The notes beneath the pieces are model-generated. The model saw only the letters and a program-made list of their open reading frames with translations. It searched no databases and had not been told where the DNA came from. A stretch of DNA of 64,000 nucleotides, from assembly GCF_001424185.1 (NCBI RefSeq), contig NZ_LMOM01000002.1, positions 39,900-103,899 on the forward strand, in the 5' to 3' direction. The DNA comes from Deinococcus sp. Leaf326 (GTDB lineage Bacteria > Deinococcota > Deinococci > Deinococcales > Deinococcaceae). Numbering within the stretch: position 1 is the stretch's first letter; the number at the start of each line of letters is the position of its first letter. The position numbers were made by a program, and so were the translations under genes. Positions 32,894-42,100 of the stretch are shown piece by piece.

Positions 32894-34356
32894 AACATGA
32901 TCTTACTTCCCAGTCCCATGGAGGCACAGTCCTGCGACATGACCTCTTGCGCTGCTTTCTGGACGTCGTCTCCACATAGCATGGGTAGCAGCTGCGCCGC
33001 CTTGTCCCGCCAGTAGGCCGTGTTTAAATGCGTGTGATACGCCGTCAACAGCATGATCTTGAGGAGCCAAGAGATCGCGGTAGACGGCCCAGTGATCTCC
33101 AGATTCTTCACACGGCTTTTCTCGAACCGTGTGACTTCCTGAGGATGCCGCGCCGGGGCGCGTATGCCGCGCAGGTCGTCAGCCAGGAGGCAGCTACCTG
33201 TCTCGCCGCCCCGGAGCATGAATGTCTTTCCCTTCCAGAACACGGCGTTACCCGTCCAAAGGGGAAGCCCCACCGATGCGTCGACCACATCGACAGGGGA
33301 CTCAGGAATTGCGGCGTAGAGCAGGAGAAGGAAGGGGGCATGCTCCGTCAGAAAGGAGATGATAGGCACCTGCTTGGTCACACCGGCACGCCCCTCGGTG
33401 ATCAGCTTCAGGGCTTGATCGAGGTATCGACGAGCGGCTGGAACGCCGGGCGAGATAGACATCATCATCAGTCCCCACCAGATCTTGTGGTCCGGGGACT
33501 TAGGCTCAAAACTGACCAAGAGTTGAAAGGCCTGCGGCTGACCGGACTGGCCTATCTTAATCAGTCGCAACGCCTTGATCAGGTGTCCATAGCCCTTTTC
33601 CGGCAGATGAATCAGTGTGGGAATCTCGGCCTCTGGATCGCGGAGCGCGCGGGCCAGGGAACCGTAGTCATCGGGCGGGAAGACCCCTGGCCGTCCTCCC
33701 CCCAGCACCTCAGCGAAGGTACTGAGTCCGGAGCCGGGCGGCGCGATCAGTTCGGCAGTCTCGTACTCGCCGTAAATCATGTATGTCTCGGCCAGGATGT
33801 GCTGTGAGAACTTACGGCGCTGTTCACCGAGATCTGCTTGGGACATCGTGGCGATGATTCGCTGGGGGCTCGCCGTCCCCAAAGCCAGCCTGATCCGCTC
33901 AATCTCTAGGTTGATCAGTTGCTCGCGGCGCTCCATTCGGAGAGCTGCATAGAGGGCCTGGGCCGTGTGCATGAAGCGCAGCGCGTCTTCATGATGACCC
34001 AGCGCTCCTGCAGAAAGCGCAACTGCGAAGTTGGCGTTCGCCGCATCGAACATGCTCAAGACCCCGATGTCGGTAGGAAACACTTCCTCACCCCGCAGAA
34101 GAACTTCCGTGTAGCGGCCCAGGGCCATCAGGCCCATCAGGTGGGCTCCACGGGCCAAGGCATTGTCCGTCAGGCTCGCCAGTGCATGTGCTAGCCGGTC
34201 CTTGTCCTGAGATGTGATGAGAGCGAGCAGACGCAGGGAACTGTACTCACGTGCTCCTGAGTCGAGGTTATCCAGTGTTACCTGCCAGCCCTTGAAAATC
34301 TTCTGATCCCAGTCAACTGGATCAAAATTCGTCGTCTGCTGCACCCTCAAGGTCAT
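32890..34356 (-). CDS. TPR-repeat protein, possible peptide receptor of the phage switch
   Basis: 488 residues from the ATG at 34356, six bases after TTGGAG; a GTG at 34377 is an alternative. It is almost entirely helical with TPR-like pairs (FAVALSAGALGHHEDALRFM, HILAETYMIYGEYETAELIA, GYGHLIKALRLIKIGQS, ARRYLDQALKLI). No DNA-binding HTH is visible, so it is more like Rap than PlcR. Its promoter has its -10 in an operator half-site. The tiny secreted-peptide gene follows with a 4-base overlap. Predicted to sense the matured peptide and modulate a regulator; TPR adaptor proteins of other kinds cannot be excluded. Confidence 0.65.
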   Translation of the reverse strand: MTLRVQQTTNFDPVDWDQKIFKGWQVTLDNLDSGAREYSSLRLLALITSQDKDRLAHALASLTDNALARGAHLMGLMALGRYTEVLLRGEEVFPTDIGVLSMFDAANANFAVALSAGALGHHEDALRFMHTAQALYAALRMERREQLINLEIERIRLALGTASPQRIIATMSQADLGEQRRKFSQHILAETYMIYGEYETAELIAPPGSGLSTFAEVLGGGRPGVFPPDDYGSLARALRDPEAEIPTLIHLPEKGYGHLIKALRLIKIGQSGQPQAFQLLVSFEPKSPDHKIWWGLMMMSISPGVPAARRYLDQALKLITEGRAGVTKQVPIISFLTEHAPFLLLLYAAIPESPVDVVDASVGLPLWTGNAVFWKGKTFMLRGGETGSCLLADDLRGIRAPARHPQEVTRFEKSRVKNLEITGPSTAISWLLKIMLLTAYHTHLNTAYWRDKAAQLLPMLCGDDVQKAAQEVMSQDCASMGLGSKIML

Positions 34357-34380
34357 ATCGGTCTCCAATATAGGCACCTC

Positions 34381-34408
34381 ATGTTACCTATTGCCTATCG
34401 CATCGCAA
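34381..34408 (-). promoter_or_regulatory. Promoter of the TPR gene overlapping an operator half-site
   Basis: On the minus strand TTGCGA (34408-34403), 16 bases, TAACAT (34386-34381). The -10 forms part of GGTAACATGA, one arm of the phage operator, so the repressor may touch this promoter too. Confidence 0.45.
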
Positions 34409-34414
34409 CATGGG

Positions 34415-34443
34415 TTTACTCGCCTATAGATTTAAGGTAACAT
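34415..34443 (+). promoter_or_regulatory. Early lytic promoter overlapping operator O3
   Basis: TTTACT (34415-34420), exactly 17 bases, TAACAT (34438-34443). The -10 box lies inside operator O3, so a bound repressor would block the plus-strand early operon that starts at 34537. Confidence 0.6.
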
Positions 34444-34452
34444 AGTGTTACC
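34436..34452. promoter_or_regulatory. Phage operator O3
   Basis: GGTAACATAGTGTTACC, third copy of the 17-bp dyad, between the divergent TPR gene and the early operon, covering the -10 box of the latter. Confidence 0.78.
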
Positions 34453-34536
34453 TTTCGGAGCAATCTAAAAGGCCCGGCCCCTGATCCGCACTCGCCGTTG
34501 GAAGCACGCGGATCAGGGGCCAAAGGAGCCGCTGAG

Positions 34537-35442
34537 ATGATACAGAACCCCGTTGTTGCCGACAACACAAGCCCCACGACCTTCCCCCTGGTCTCGGCCG
34601 AGACCTGCATCTGCTGCGGGCGCGAGCTGAGCCAGGGGTATGACGTGCCCTATGTCGGCGTGGTCGGTCCCAAATGCGTGCGCAAGTACGCCGCCCTAGC
34701 CGCCGCCCTAGCCCGGCTGGACACCCTGACGATCACAGAGGCCGACCCAATGGACGCCCGCCTGGCCGTCAGCAATCTGGTCCTCATCCTGCGCACCCAG
34801 ATCGGCTACGCGGTCGAGCTGGTCGACAACGCGGACGGCAGTAAGAGCATCAAGGTCGGCGCCCGGACGCGCAAGCACGTCAAGGTGTGCAAGACCTGGA
34901 AGGAGCGCCGCGCGGAGTTCGAGCTCGAACTCCAGCTGGCCGAGACTTACCTCGCCGCCCAGGTCCTTCCTCCTGAGGCGCCAGCGCTGACTCCCGAACT
35001 GTTGCGCGCACTGACGCCCACTCAGCGGCGCGCAGTGGCTGCCGAGTACGGCGTGACCATCCCAAACGGCAGGCCAAGCAGCAGCGTGACCCTGATCTGG
35101 ACAGCCATCCAGGCAGTTCAGGTAGCGGAAGCTCAGATGGTCGCGCCAGTTGCCCCGCTAGCCACACCAGAACACACGGTTATGGGGCCGATCTTCCCGC
35201 ACTCTGCGACCGGACCCTTCTTGCAACTCGAACAACGGCAAATGCAGCAGTCCTCTCGGGGTCTGTCGGCCCCGACACGCATTCGGCTGTCCCTGCCGGA
35301 GCGGTTGCACCGACTGGCTCTGGAAGCCAAAAGCCATGAAATCGCAGCCGAGGCAGGCAGCGATGCGCGTCTTCTGCGTGGAGCGCGTGCCGATCGACTG
35401 GCGGCTCTGGCCTGGATGGCCCGGCAGGGAGTCCAGGCGTGA
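34537..35442 (+). CDS. First early gene: zinc-ribbon protein
   Basis: 301 residues from the ATG at 34537, eight bases after AAGGAG; the frame is open earlier, to 34498. A four-cysteine-type knuckle opens it (CICCGREL...GPKCVRKYAA). The middle is helical and charged, and the C-terminal third repeats Arg/Leu helices (RIRLSLPERLHRLALEAKS). It is the first gene of the operon controlled by O3. Function unknown; nucleic-acid binding is plausible. Confidence 0.65.
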   Translation: MIQNPVVADNTSPTTFPLVSAETCICCGRELSQGYDVPYVGVVGPKCVRKYAALAAALARLDTLTITEADPMDARLAVSNLVLILRTQIGYAVELVDNADGSKSIKVGARTRKHVKVCKTWKERRAEFELELQLAETYLAAQVLPPEAPALTPELLRALTPTQRRAVAAEYGVTIPNGRPSSSVTLIWTAIQAVQVAEAQMVAPVAPLATPEHTVMGPIFPHSATGPFLQLEQRQMQQSSRGLSAPTRIRLSLPERLHRLALEAKSHEIAAEAGSDARLLRGARADRLAALAWMARQGVQA

Positions 35443-35978
35443 GCGCGGCTTCCCTGCTCCCTTTCGAGGACCAATGCGGCATCTGCCTCGCCCTGCTCCA
35501 CTCTGGGCGGTGTCCGGTGTGCGATTTGGTGCCTGTGAGGGTCTCCCCTGCCACGCCTGACCTCGCAGTCCTGTTGACTGGGACTGAGCCCCTCTGGAGT
35601 GGGGCCGCCTACGTCGTGACTACCCCAATGGGCGAGATTACGCTCCGCGCTGGCGAGGGCAACCTGCGCCTGGACGTCGAGCGCTTCGGAGGGGCAGTCG
35701 CGAGCGCCTTGCTGGACGAGGCGGTCACGCTCGATCTGGTCACCGACCTTCTGCTCGTCCTGCGGCACGGCGCTGAGGGCCTGTGGGCGAATGGGCGCCA
35801 GGAGTTTCCTCTGCCGACTGGCTTGGCGACCTTGAGTGCCCTTCCCGCAGGCGTTCGCCTGATGGTCGACCGGATAGGCGGTGCCGTGGCCTGGGTTGAT
35901 CTGGACCGCGATGCGGTTGGCGACCTCGCGGCGCAGCTGATGCTCAGCCTGCGGCGTCGGCACTGGGGGGCGGCATGA
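35439..35978 (+). CDS. Zinc-knuckle phage protein
   Basis: 179 residues from a GTG overlapping the previous stop. N-terminal CGICLALLHSGRCPVCD is a clear C-x2-C...C-x2-C zinc ribbon. The rest is beta/alpha with a repeated hydrophobic pattern (LDLVTDLLLVLRHGAEGLWA; VGDLAAQLMLSLRRRHWG), perhaps an internal duplication. No function recognised. Confidence 0.6.
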   Translation: MSAASLLPFEDQCGICLALLHSGRCPVCDLVPVRVSPATPDLAVLLTGTEPLWSGAAYVVTTPMGEITLRAGEGNLRLDVERFGGAVASALLDEAVTLDLVTDLLLVLRHGAEGLWANGRQEFPLPTGLATLSALPAGVRLMVDRIGGAVAWVDLDRDAVGDLAAQLMLSLRRRHWGAA

Positions 35979-36262
35979 CGCGGCTCCGGCACACCCTGAC
36001 CTTGCTCATGCGTGGGCAACTCGCTTTGGTCTCCACGGCGCCGGTCACCGAGACCGTGTTCCTGAACGAAGAGGAGCGGATCATCGTCGATTCGCGCTGG
36101 AACCGCGAAACCCACGAAGGCCGCGTGATCACCAACATGAGCCGCCGTGTCGCGGCCGAGGTGCACAGCGACCTGGGGCGGGTGCCTGATCCCAGCTACA
36201 GCACCGAGAAGTACGCCGAGGGACTCGGTATCGTCCTCTACCCCAGCGGAGGGAAGGCGTGA
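35975..36262 (+). CDS. Small hypothetical phage protein
   Basis: 95 residues, coupled on both sides by 4-base overlaps. It has an ERIIVDSRWNRETHEGRVIT segment and a C-terminal YSTEKYAEGLGIVLYP. No family recognised. Confidence 0.55.
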   Translation: MTRLRHTLTLLMRGQLALVSTAPVTETVFLNEEERIIVDSRWNRETHEGRVITNMSRRVAAEVHSDLGRVPDPSYSTEKYAEGLGIVLYPSGGKA

Positions 36263-36552
36263 CCCTCTCCCCTACCCCTTTGGAGTCCACCATGATGCAG
36301 AACCCCGCCGCTGCCGTTGCGCCTCGTCCCTTGCCCTCCTGCTCGGCGGGGATTGCCCGGGCACTGCGGCTGTTGGGTGCTGTGCTGCTGCTCGCCAGTC
36401 TCCTGGCAGTGGATAGCCTGCCGCTGGCGACGTGTCCCCTCCTCCTGCTCCCGGCTGGAGCGGGCGCCTGGCTGGTCCTGGTCAGCCTGCATCTACGCGG
36501 CTACCGGCTGAGCGACGTGATGGACCTCGGCCCCATCCGGTGGTACCTGTGA
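36259..36552 (+). CDS. Small membrane protein
   Basis: 97 residues from a GTG (an ATG at 36292 is also possible). Two membrane helices: LRLLGAVLLLASLLAVDSL and PLLLLPAGAGAWLVLVSL, joined by a short loop and followed by a short charged tail. Function unknown. Confidence 0.6.
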   Translation: MTLSPTPLESTMMQNPAAAVAPRPLPSCSAGIARALRLLGAVLLLASLLAVDSLPLATCPLLLLPAGAGAWLVLVSLHLRGYRLSDVMDLGPIRWYL

Positions 36553-36872
36553 CCTCCCCCAGGTGGCCGGTGAAGGTCAGCCTCGCTCACCGACTGATCG
36601 CCGATGTCGCCCGGGCCACGGGCCAGCGGCCCAAGGCCTGCCAGAAGGCGGTCCGGCAAGACGGCCTGGACACGCCTGCCGGGCACCTGACGGCGGAGGG
36701 CAGTGCGTTCTTTCTGCGGGACGCGAAGCGGTGCTCGTGCGTCGTCAAGCACTTTGCGGCGGACGGCGAGCCGTTCTTCGTCGTGGAGTTCGGATGCCAG
36801 TACTGCCGGGGCCAGGGCTGGGTGCCCTGCGCCGGGCCTGACGCGCAGCTGCTGGCCGAGGTCCTGGCATGA
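36549..36872 (+). CDS. Small protein with CxxCxGxG motif
   Basis: 107 residues from the GTG at 36549, overlapping the membrane protein stop. An HTH-like start (LAHRLIADVARATGQRPKAC) is followed by KRCSCVVKHFAADGEPFFVV and a CQYCRGQGWVPC zinc motif like half a DnaJ zinc finger. Could bind nucleic acid. No family recognised. Confidence 0.6.
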   Translation: MTSPRWPVKVSLAHRLIADVARATGQRPKACQKAVRQDGLDTPAGHLTAEGSAFFLRDAKRCSCVVKHFAADGEPFFVVEFGCQYCRGQGWVPCAGPDAQLLAEVLA

Positions 36873-37144
36873 CCACTCTGCCCATCACGCAGGACCGGAC
36901 CCCATCACAGGCGCTCCAAGCCCTGGGCATTGGTCAATTCGTGAAGGTGAGCGGTCCCGAGGTGGAATTCGGACGGCAGGTCGAAGGGATCTACGGCGTG
37001 ATCGTAGACGAGGCCTCAGGGTCAGTCGTCACGGAAGACCCCCGGGCACTGTGGGTGGTCTACCTGTACGGCGACGAGCAGGACATCGAAACCTTCGCCG
37101 AGGACGCCTTGACCTGGGTTGCCCGCGAGGAGGCGCTGACATGA
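36869..37144 (+). CDS. Small hypothetical phage protein
   Basis: 91 residues. The core GRQVEGIYGVIVDEASGSVV leads to LWVVYLYGDEQDIETFAEDA, a compact beta-rich fold with an acidic end. It resembles small SH3-like phage proteins but no family is certain. Confidence 0.55.
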   Translation: MTTLPITQDRTPSQALQALGIGQFVKVSGPEVEFGRQVEGIYGVIVDEASGSVVTEDPRALWVVYLYGDEQDIETFAEDALTWVAREEALT

Positions 37145-37758
37145 CCGGCCTGCTCCGTCCCCGTCACGACGCCTGGGTCGAGATGCACTCTGGCACCGCC
37201 TTTGACCTGCTGGCCCCCACCGTGGACATGGTCCGGCTTGGCGACGTGGCGCACCACCTCGCGGGCATCAACCGCTTCACCGGCCGCTTCGACTACACGG
37301 TCGCGCAGCACAGCATCCTGGTGGTCGAGCTGCTGCGCGCGAAGGGTGTGACCGACCCGCTGGTGCTCCTGCAGGGCCTGGTGCATGACTCGCCGGAGGC
37401 GTACACGGGCGACCTCAGCAAGCCCCTCAAGCGCCTGTGCACGGGTTTTCAGGAGGTCGAGGAGCGGGTGTGGCGGGTCTGCTCCCGCTATTTCAAGGTG
37501 CCCGAGCTGTTGCACCAGGTCGTAAAAGACGCCGATTGGCTGGCCTGCCGCTTAGAGGCGCACTGGTACGGCCAGCAGGTGCCGGTGCACGGGTGGGCTG
37601 GTGGGGACCCGCAGTCGAGCGTGTCGGCCGAGGTCCTCGGGCACCTGCGGGCGACCGGCGACCGGCAGACCTGGACCCGGCGCTGGCTCACCGCGCTGGC
37701 GTTCCTCCAGAGCGCGGCCGCCCAGCGCACGCCGGTTAAGGCGGTGAAGTACGCATGA
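37141..37758 (+). CDS. HD-domain nucleotidase-like protein
   Basis: 205 residues from the ATG at 37141. HD-superfamily metal motifs are in order: AQHSILVVELL, LVHDSPEAYTGD and DADWLACRLEA. The plan (N-terminal FDLLAPTVDMVRLGDVAHHL) is that of phage YfbR/YedA-like 5'-nucleotidases that hydrolyse dNMPs. It probably adjusts nucleotide pools during replication. Confidence 0.82.
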   Translation: MTGLLRPRHDAWVEMHSGTAFDLLAPTVDMVRLGDVAHHLAGINRFTGRFDYTVAQHSILVVELLRAKGVTDPLVLLQGLVHDSPEAYTGDLSKPLKRLCTGFQEVEERVWRVCSRYFKVPELLHQVVKDADWLACRLEAHWYGQQVPVHGWAGGDPQSSVSAEVLGHLRATGDRQTWTRRWLTALAFLQSAAAQRTPVKAVKYA

Positions 37759-38129
37759 AATTCACTGTTGCAGCCCCAGACAACGGGTACTTCATGCGCT
37801 GGACCTCAGACACCGGCCGCTGGGAGTTCGGATTCCGGCAGATGCTGTTCGGCGTGCGGGTGAGCGCGAACCCGGTGAGCGGCTCGTGGGGCGACTACGC
37901 CGTGATGGATTACTGCGCGGGCCCCAGCGAGAGCGCGATCCGAACGCTGTTCATGCTCACCTGCACGATTCTCGAAGGCCAGCCGGAGAGCCTGACCAGC
38001 GACGAGTTGCGCGCCATGCTGCCGGGCTACGAGGTGCGGCCGGTGGTCAACGACCCGGCCTGCATGGCCGCACTGACGGCACTCGCGGTCGACACGCTGA
38101 AGCGGGCACATGTGGCAGGCGCAGCATGA
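37755..38129 (+). CDS. Small hypothetical phage protein
   Basis: 124 residues: YFMRWTSDTGRWEFGFRQML, GDYAVMDYCAGPSESAIRTL and a helical end. The SAIRTLFMLTCTIL pattern and CAG motif are typical of small conserved phage proteins of unknown role. Coupled to both neighbours. Confidence 0.6.
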   Translation: MKFTVAAPDNGYFMRWTSDTGRWEFGFRQMLFGVRVSANPVSGSWGDYAVMDYCAGPSESAIRTLFMLTCTILEGQPESLTSDELRAMLPGYEVRPVVNDPACMAALTALAVDTLKRAHVAGAA

Positions 38130-38368
38130 GCCCGCGCCGCTACAAGGCTGAGAACGAAGGCCCGCGCACGGCCGATGAACGCGAGAAGGCGATTCGACTC
38201 GCCGGTTGGGAGAACCGAGTCAGCGGGAAGGGCTGCTACGTCCTGACCTGGACACGCGGGACGGTGCAGCGCGTGTTCGAGGGCGGGAGCTACGACAAGG
38301 CGATTCACGCGAGCTTCGAGGGGCTGTCGGAGTCGGGAGAACTCCAGCCGGAGAAGGTGGGCGGATGA
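38126..38368 (+). CDS. Small hypothetical phage protein
   Basis: 80 residues from the ATG at 38126. TADEREKAIRLAGWENRVSG and CYVLTWTRGTVQRVFEGGSY suggest a small beta-hairpin fold. No family recognised. Confidence 0.55.
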   Translation: MSPRRYKAENEGPRTADEREKAIRLAGWENRVSGKGCYVLTWTRGTVQRVFEGGSYDKAIHASFEGLSESGELQPEKVGG

Positions 38369-38823
38369 AACGGCACCAGATGGCCCGTGTCGAGGGCGTC
38401 ACGCCTGCCGGTGAGCACCACCAGGTGCTGCACCTGCGCGGGGGGGGCGAGGGCTACCAGAAACGTCCCTGCGCCCAGTGCCCGTGGCGCGTCGACGCGG
38501 CTGGGCTGTTTCCGCCCGAGGCGTTCCTCGCCAGTGCGGGTACCAGCTATGACGCCTCAATGGAGGAATTCGCCTGCCACAGCAGCGTGAAGATCGTGGA
38601 CGCCGCCGAGGGCGAGGAGCGCAGCGCCCCGCGGACGTGTGCGGGGTTCATCCTGCGCGGTTCGACGCACAACATGGCCTCGCGCCTGACGCAGATCGTC
38701 CGCGGGATGTACCGGGTGACGGACGGTGGGCACGCGCTGCACACGAACTACCGCGCGATGGCCGTGGCGAACGGGGTGCCGGCCGAGCATCCAGCCCTCG
38801 TGGCCTGCCGGGACGACGTATGA
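38365..38823 (+). CDS. DUF6283-like cysteine-rich protein
   Basis: 152 residues from the ATG at 38365. KRPCAQCPWR, then an FACHSSV segment and TCAGFILRGSTHN match the DUF6283 pattern (CxxCPWR ... CH ... C-AG-F), probably a metal-binding fold. Common in actinophages and similar viruses; function unknown. Confidence 0.72.
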   Translation: MKRHQMARVEGVTPAGEHHQVLHLRGGGEGYQKRPCAQCPWRVDAAGLFPPEAFLASAGTSYDASMEEFACHSSVKIVDAAEGEERSAPRTCAGFILRGSTHNMASRLTQIVRGMYRVTDGGHALHTNYRAMAVANGVPAEHPALVACRDDV

Positions 38824-39179
38824 CCCTCGAGTACTTCGCGCAGGTGACCTATACCCTGCCCAAGCCGCCGCCCGGGCGCAAGGTCAAGCCCAAGCCGGGC
38901 AGCGTCGCCCCTTCGAACCAGCCCGACTGGGAATCCACCCTTGCCCCCGCCGGCGACGGCCGCTGGATGGTCATCTGGAAAACCGCCGCGATGGGGTCAG
39001 TGTCCTTCAGCCACCACGACACGCTCTGCGGCGCTTGGCGGCTGTTCATGGAACACCGGGAGCGCATCCAGTGGCTCGCCCGACCCTGGCAGGAGATCCG
39101 CCGCGAAATGATCGGGATTGAGATCGCCCGGCATCAGCAGGACCTCGCGCGGTTGCAGGCCGAGCTGGCGGCGCTGTGA
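38820..39179 (+). CDS. Small hypothetical phage protein
   Basis: 119 residues: a Pro/Lys-rich segment (LPKPPPGRKVKPKPGS), a Trp-containing beta part (GDGRWMVIWKT) and a C-terminal helix (IEIARHQQDLARLQAELAAL). No family recognised. Confidence 0.55.
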   Translation: MTLEYFAQVTYTLPKPPPGRKVKPKPGSVAPSNQPDWESTLAPAGDGRWMVIWKTAAMGSVSFSHHDTLCGAWRLFMEHRERIQWLARPWQEIRREMIGIEIARHQQDLARLQAELAAL

Positions 39180-42100
39180 CGGCTGCCGCTGCCCACGACG
39201 TCGCCCTGGCGCTGACCGGGTGGGTCAAGGGCAGCCCCGATCGGCAGGCCTCGGATCACTGGGCGGTCGGCGGCCGGGCACTGTGTGGCACGGCCGTGCC
39301 GGTCGGCGCCCAGGTGATTTCCGACCGTGGGGTGAACCCGAACGCCGGCGCCCACCTGGACCGATGGGTTCGGGCCTGCCGGGCCTGTCAATCCGAGGTG
39401 CTGCGCCTGGCCTTCAATCTGCCGTTCCGCGTCGGCCAGCGCGTGGTGAGCCGAGCACGCGGCATGACCCTGCGCGGCGTAGTCGTCGAGCTTTTTCCCG
39501 ATCACAGCGGGCAGCCCCTGCTCAACATCACCCGTGACCGGTCCCGACACCCCACTCCGGAGGACCTGGAGTTCGGCCTGCTTCTCACCGACTGGTACCG
39601 CAGCCCCGCCGAGTGCGCGCTGCTGGAGGATGGTATGACCGCAACTGCAACGAAGACGCCCCACAAGGGCAGCAAGAAAGCCGCGCCCAGCGCCGCGCCC
39701 GCACCGGCCCCCGCGCAGGCCTCCACCAAGCGCCCGGCGACCTTCGACCTCGGGCCGCTCGGGGTAGGCGACTACGTCACCGTGCGCGCCAAGGGCACCA
39801 CCCTGATCGGCGCCCTCCTGCGCCACGGCGACGAGGCGGGCACGTGGCACGTCCTGACCCGCGACGGCGAGGGGATCGTCGAGACGAGCAGCCTCGAGGG
39901 CCGCGACGACTATCCCCCAGCCGTGCCGCTGCGGGTGGGCGACCGGGTGCTGATTCCGATCAGCCAGCGTCGCCACGAGCGCTACGAAGTCTTGCAAGAA
40001 GTTGCTCTGAACGATGCGGTGCCGCTGCGCAACCTCGGGGACGGCGAGGATCACCCCGGCATCCTGGCGAGTGGCGTGCGGGTGCTGACGCGGACCCAGA
40101 TCGAGGACCTATACGCCGATCTGCACCTGACCAAGTTCCTGCCCGCCGCCGCGGCGCCAGCCGTGGTCGAGAGTGTCGATAAGAAGGCCCGGAAGGGCGG
40201 TAAGAAAGGCGCGGCCAGCGCAGCCGTGGCAAATGCGGACGTGCAGGCCTCCGAAGCCGTGGCCTGGCAGCCCGGCCAGTTCGTGACGGTCCGGGTGGCG
40301 GAGCTGGGCGCGGTGTGCTCCGGCGTGGTGCTCGCGGCGAGCGGGGCAGGCTGGTGGGTGCGCTACCGCCACCCGGACGGCCTGACGACGCTCGCCGGGG
40401 TGGCCTTCGACGAGGACATGACCGAGCTGCACGCCTGGTATGCCCCGCGGGTCGGCGCGCTGGTCGGCACGCAGGAGGCTTCCCCGCGCCGGGGCGTGAT
40501 CACGACGGTGGGCGAGGGGCATCAGACGACCGTGAAGCTCCGGGATGGGTCGGAGCTGACCCTGGACGCCCATGCAGAGGACCTCCAGACCTATGGGTAC
40601 CAGGACGTGGACGTGGCGTGCCGCATGCTCGGCCTGTCCGTGCCGGAGGAGGCCTCCGCGCCGGCCGAGGCGCCCGAGCTGTCCAAGCGCACCTTCGAGA
40701 TCCCGCCCTTCGAAGCCCCGACCCTCGGCCTCCAGGCCATTCCCTGGAACAAGATCCTCCCTAGCACCCTCAACCCGAGGAAGAAATTCGACCCGGCCGC
40801 GCTGCGCGAACTCGCCATCAGCATCCACGCCAAAGGCCTCCAGCAGAACCTCGTGGCCCGCCCCCACCCCGAGCGCCACGGCATGTACGAACTGGCCGCA
40901 GGTGAGCGCCGGTACCGCGCCATCGCCCTGCTCACGGCCGGTCTTGCGGGCGAGGGTGACGTGTGGCTCGAAGTGCCCCAGGATTTCCCGGTCAACGTCC
41001 TGGTCCAGGACCTCGACGACCTGGCGCTGCTGGAAGTCGCCACCAGCGAGAACGTGCACCGCAACGACTTCAGTCCTCTGGAGGAGGCCGACGCCTACGC
41101 CGCCCTGATGGACCACGGCGCGACCGTGGACGGCCTGCACGACCGCTTCGGCCTGGGCAAGCGCACCATCCGGCGCCGGGTCCAGATCGCGCGCCACCTC
41201 ATCCCCGCCCTCCGCGAGCTCTACGAGAGCAAGAAGCTCGCCCTCAACCAGGCCGAAGTCCTCGCCCTCGCTACCCCGAGCGTCCAGGCAGGCCTGCTCA
41301 AGAGCCACCTCCGCTACAGCGCCCAGACCTCGCCCGCGGACCTGCGCAAACTCATCAGCGAGCGCGTGTTCCTGGTCAGCCGCGCCCAGTTCCCGCGCGC
41401 CTGGTACAAGGGCAAGACGGTCAGCGCCGACCTGTTCGGCGAGCTAGCCGAGCACTTCGCGGACTTCGACGAGGCGCTCGGCTGTCAGGTGCGCCACGCC
41501 GTGGCCCTCGCCAGGAAGGACGTCGAGAAGGGCGCACTGTGCGCCGAGGTCCGCGAGGGTCCCGAACTCCAGCTCTACAAGTACATCGACAGCCCAGACG
41601 GCGGCCCGGTCTACTGGGTCAACAGCACGACCGGCGACCTGAAGCGCTACGAGAACAAGCGACTGCGCACGGGCTACGAGCCGAGCGAGTACTACTTCGA
41701 GCGGGCCAAAGCGGTCTCTCCCCACGAGACGCCGGCCCCCGCCCTCGCCCCGGCCAGCGCGCCGTCCACCCCGGCCTCCACTCCGGAGGCCCCCAAGAAG
41801 TACGAGGCCGTCTCACCCGCCCAGGCCACGGTGCCGACGCGCGACTACCCCACGTACCCGGACCCCTATCTGGTCAGCCGCTGGGGCACCGATCAGGCCC
41901 TGCTCCAGGCGGCCGCCACGCCGCAGTTCCTGCACGCCCTCGTGATCCTGGACGCGCTCGATGACGGCTGGTCGTTCCCGATCCCCGCCCGGGCTGCCTG
42001 CCGGGTCCTGGCCGAGGCCTCGGGCGGTGCCCTGGTGCTGAACGCGCAGGAGGATCTCGCTCTGCCGGAGGACCCCTCCGACATGGATGTCCCCGAGATC

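Noticed and set aside
40109..41308. Long minus-strand ORFs opposite the ParB-domain gene
   Set aside because: Shadows of the plus-strand gene, which has recognisable ParB and HTH motifs.
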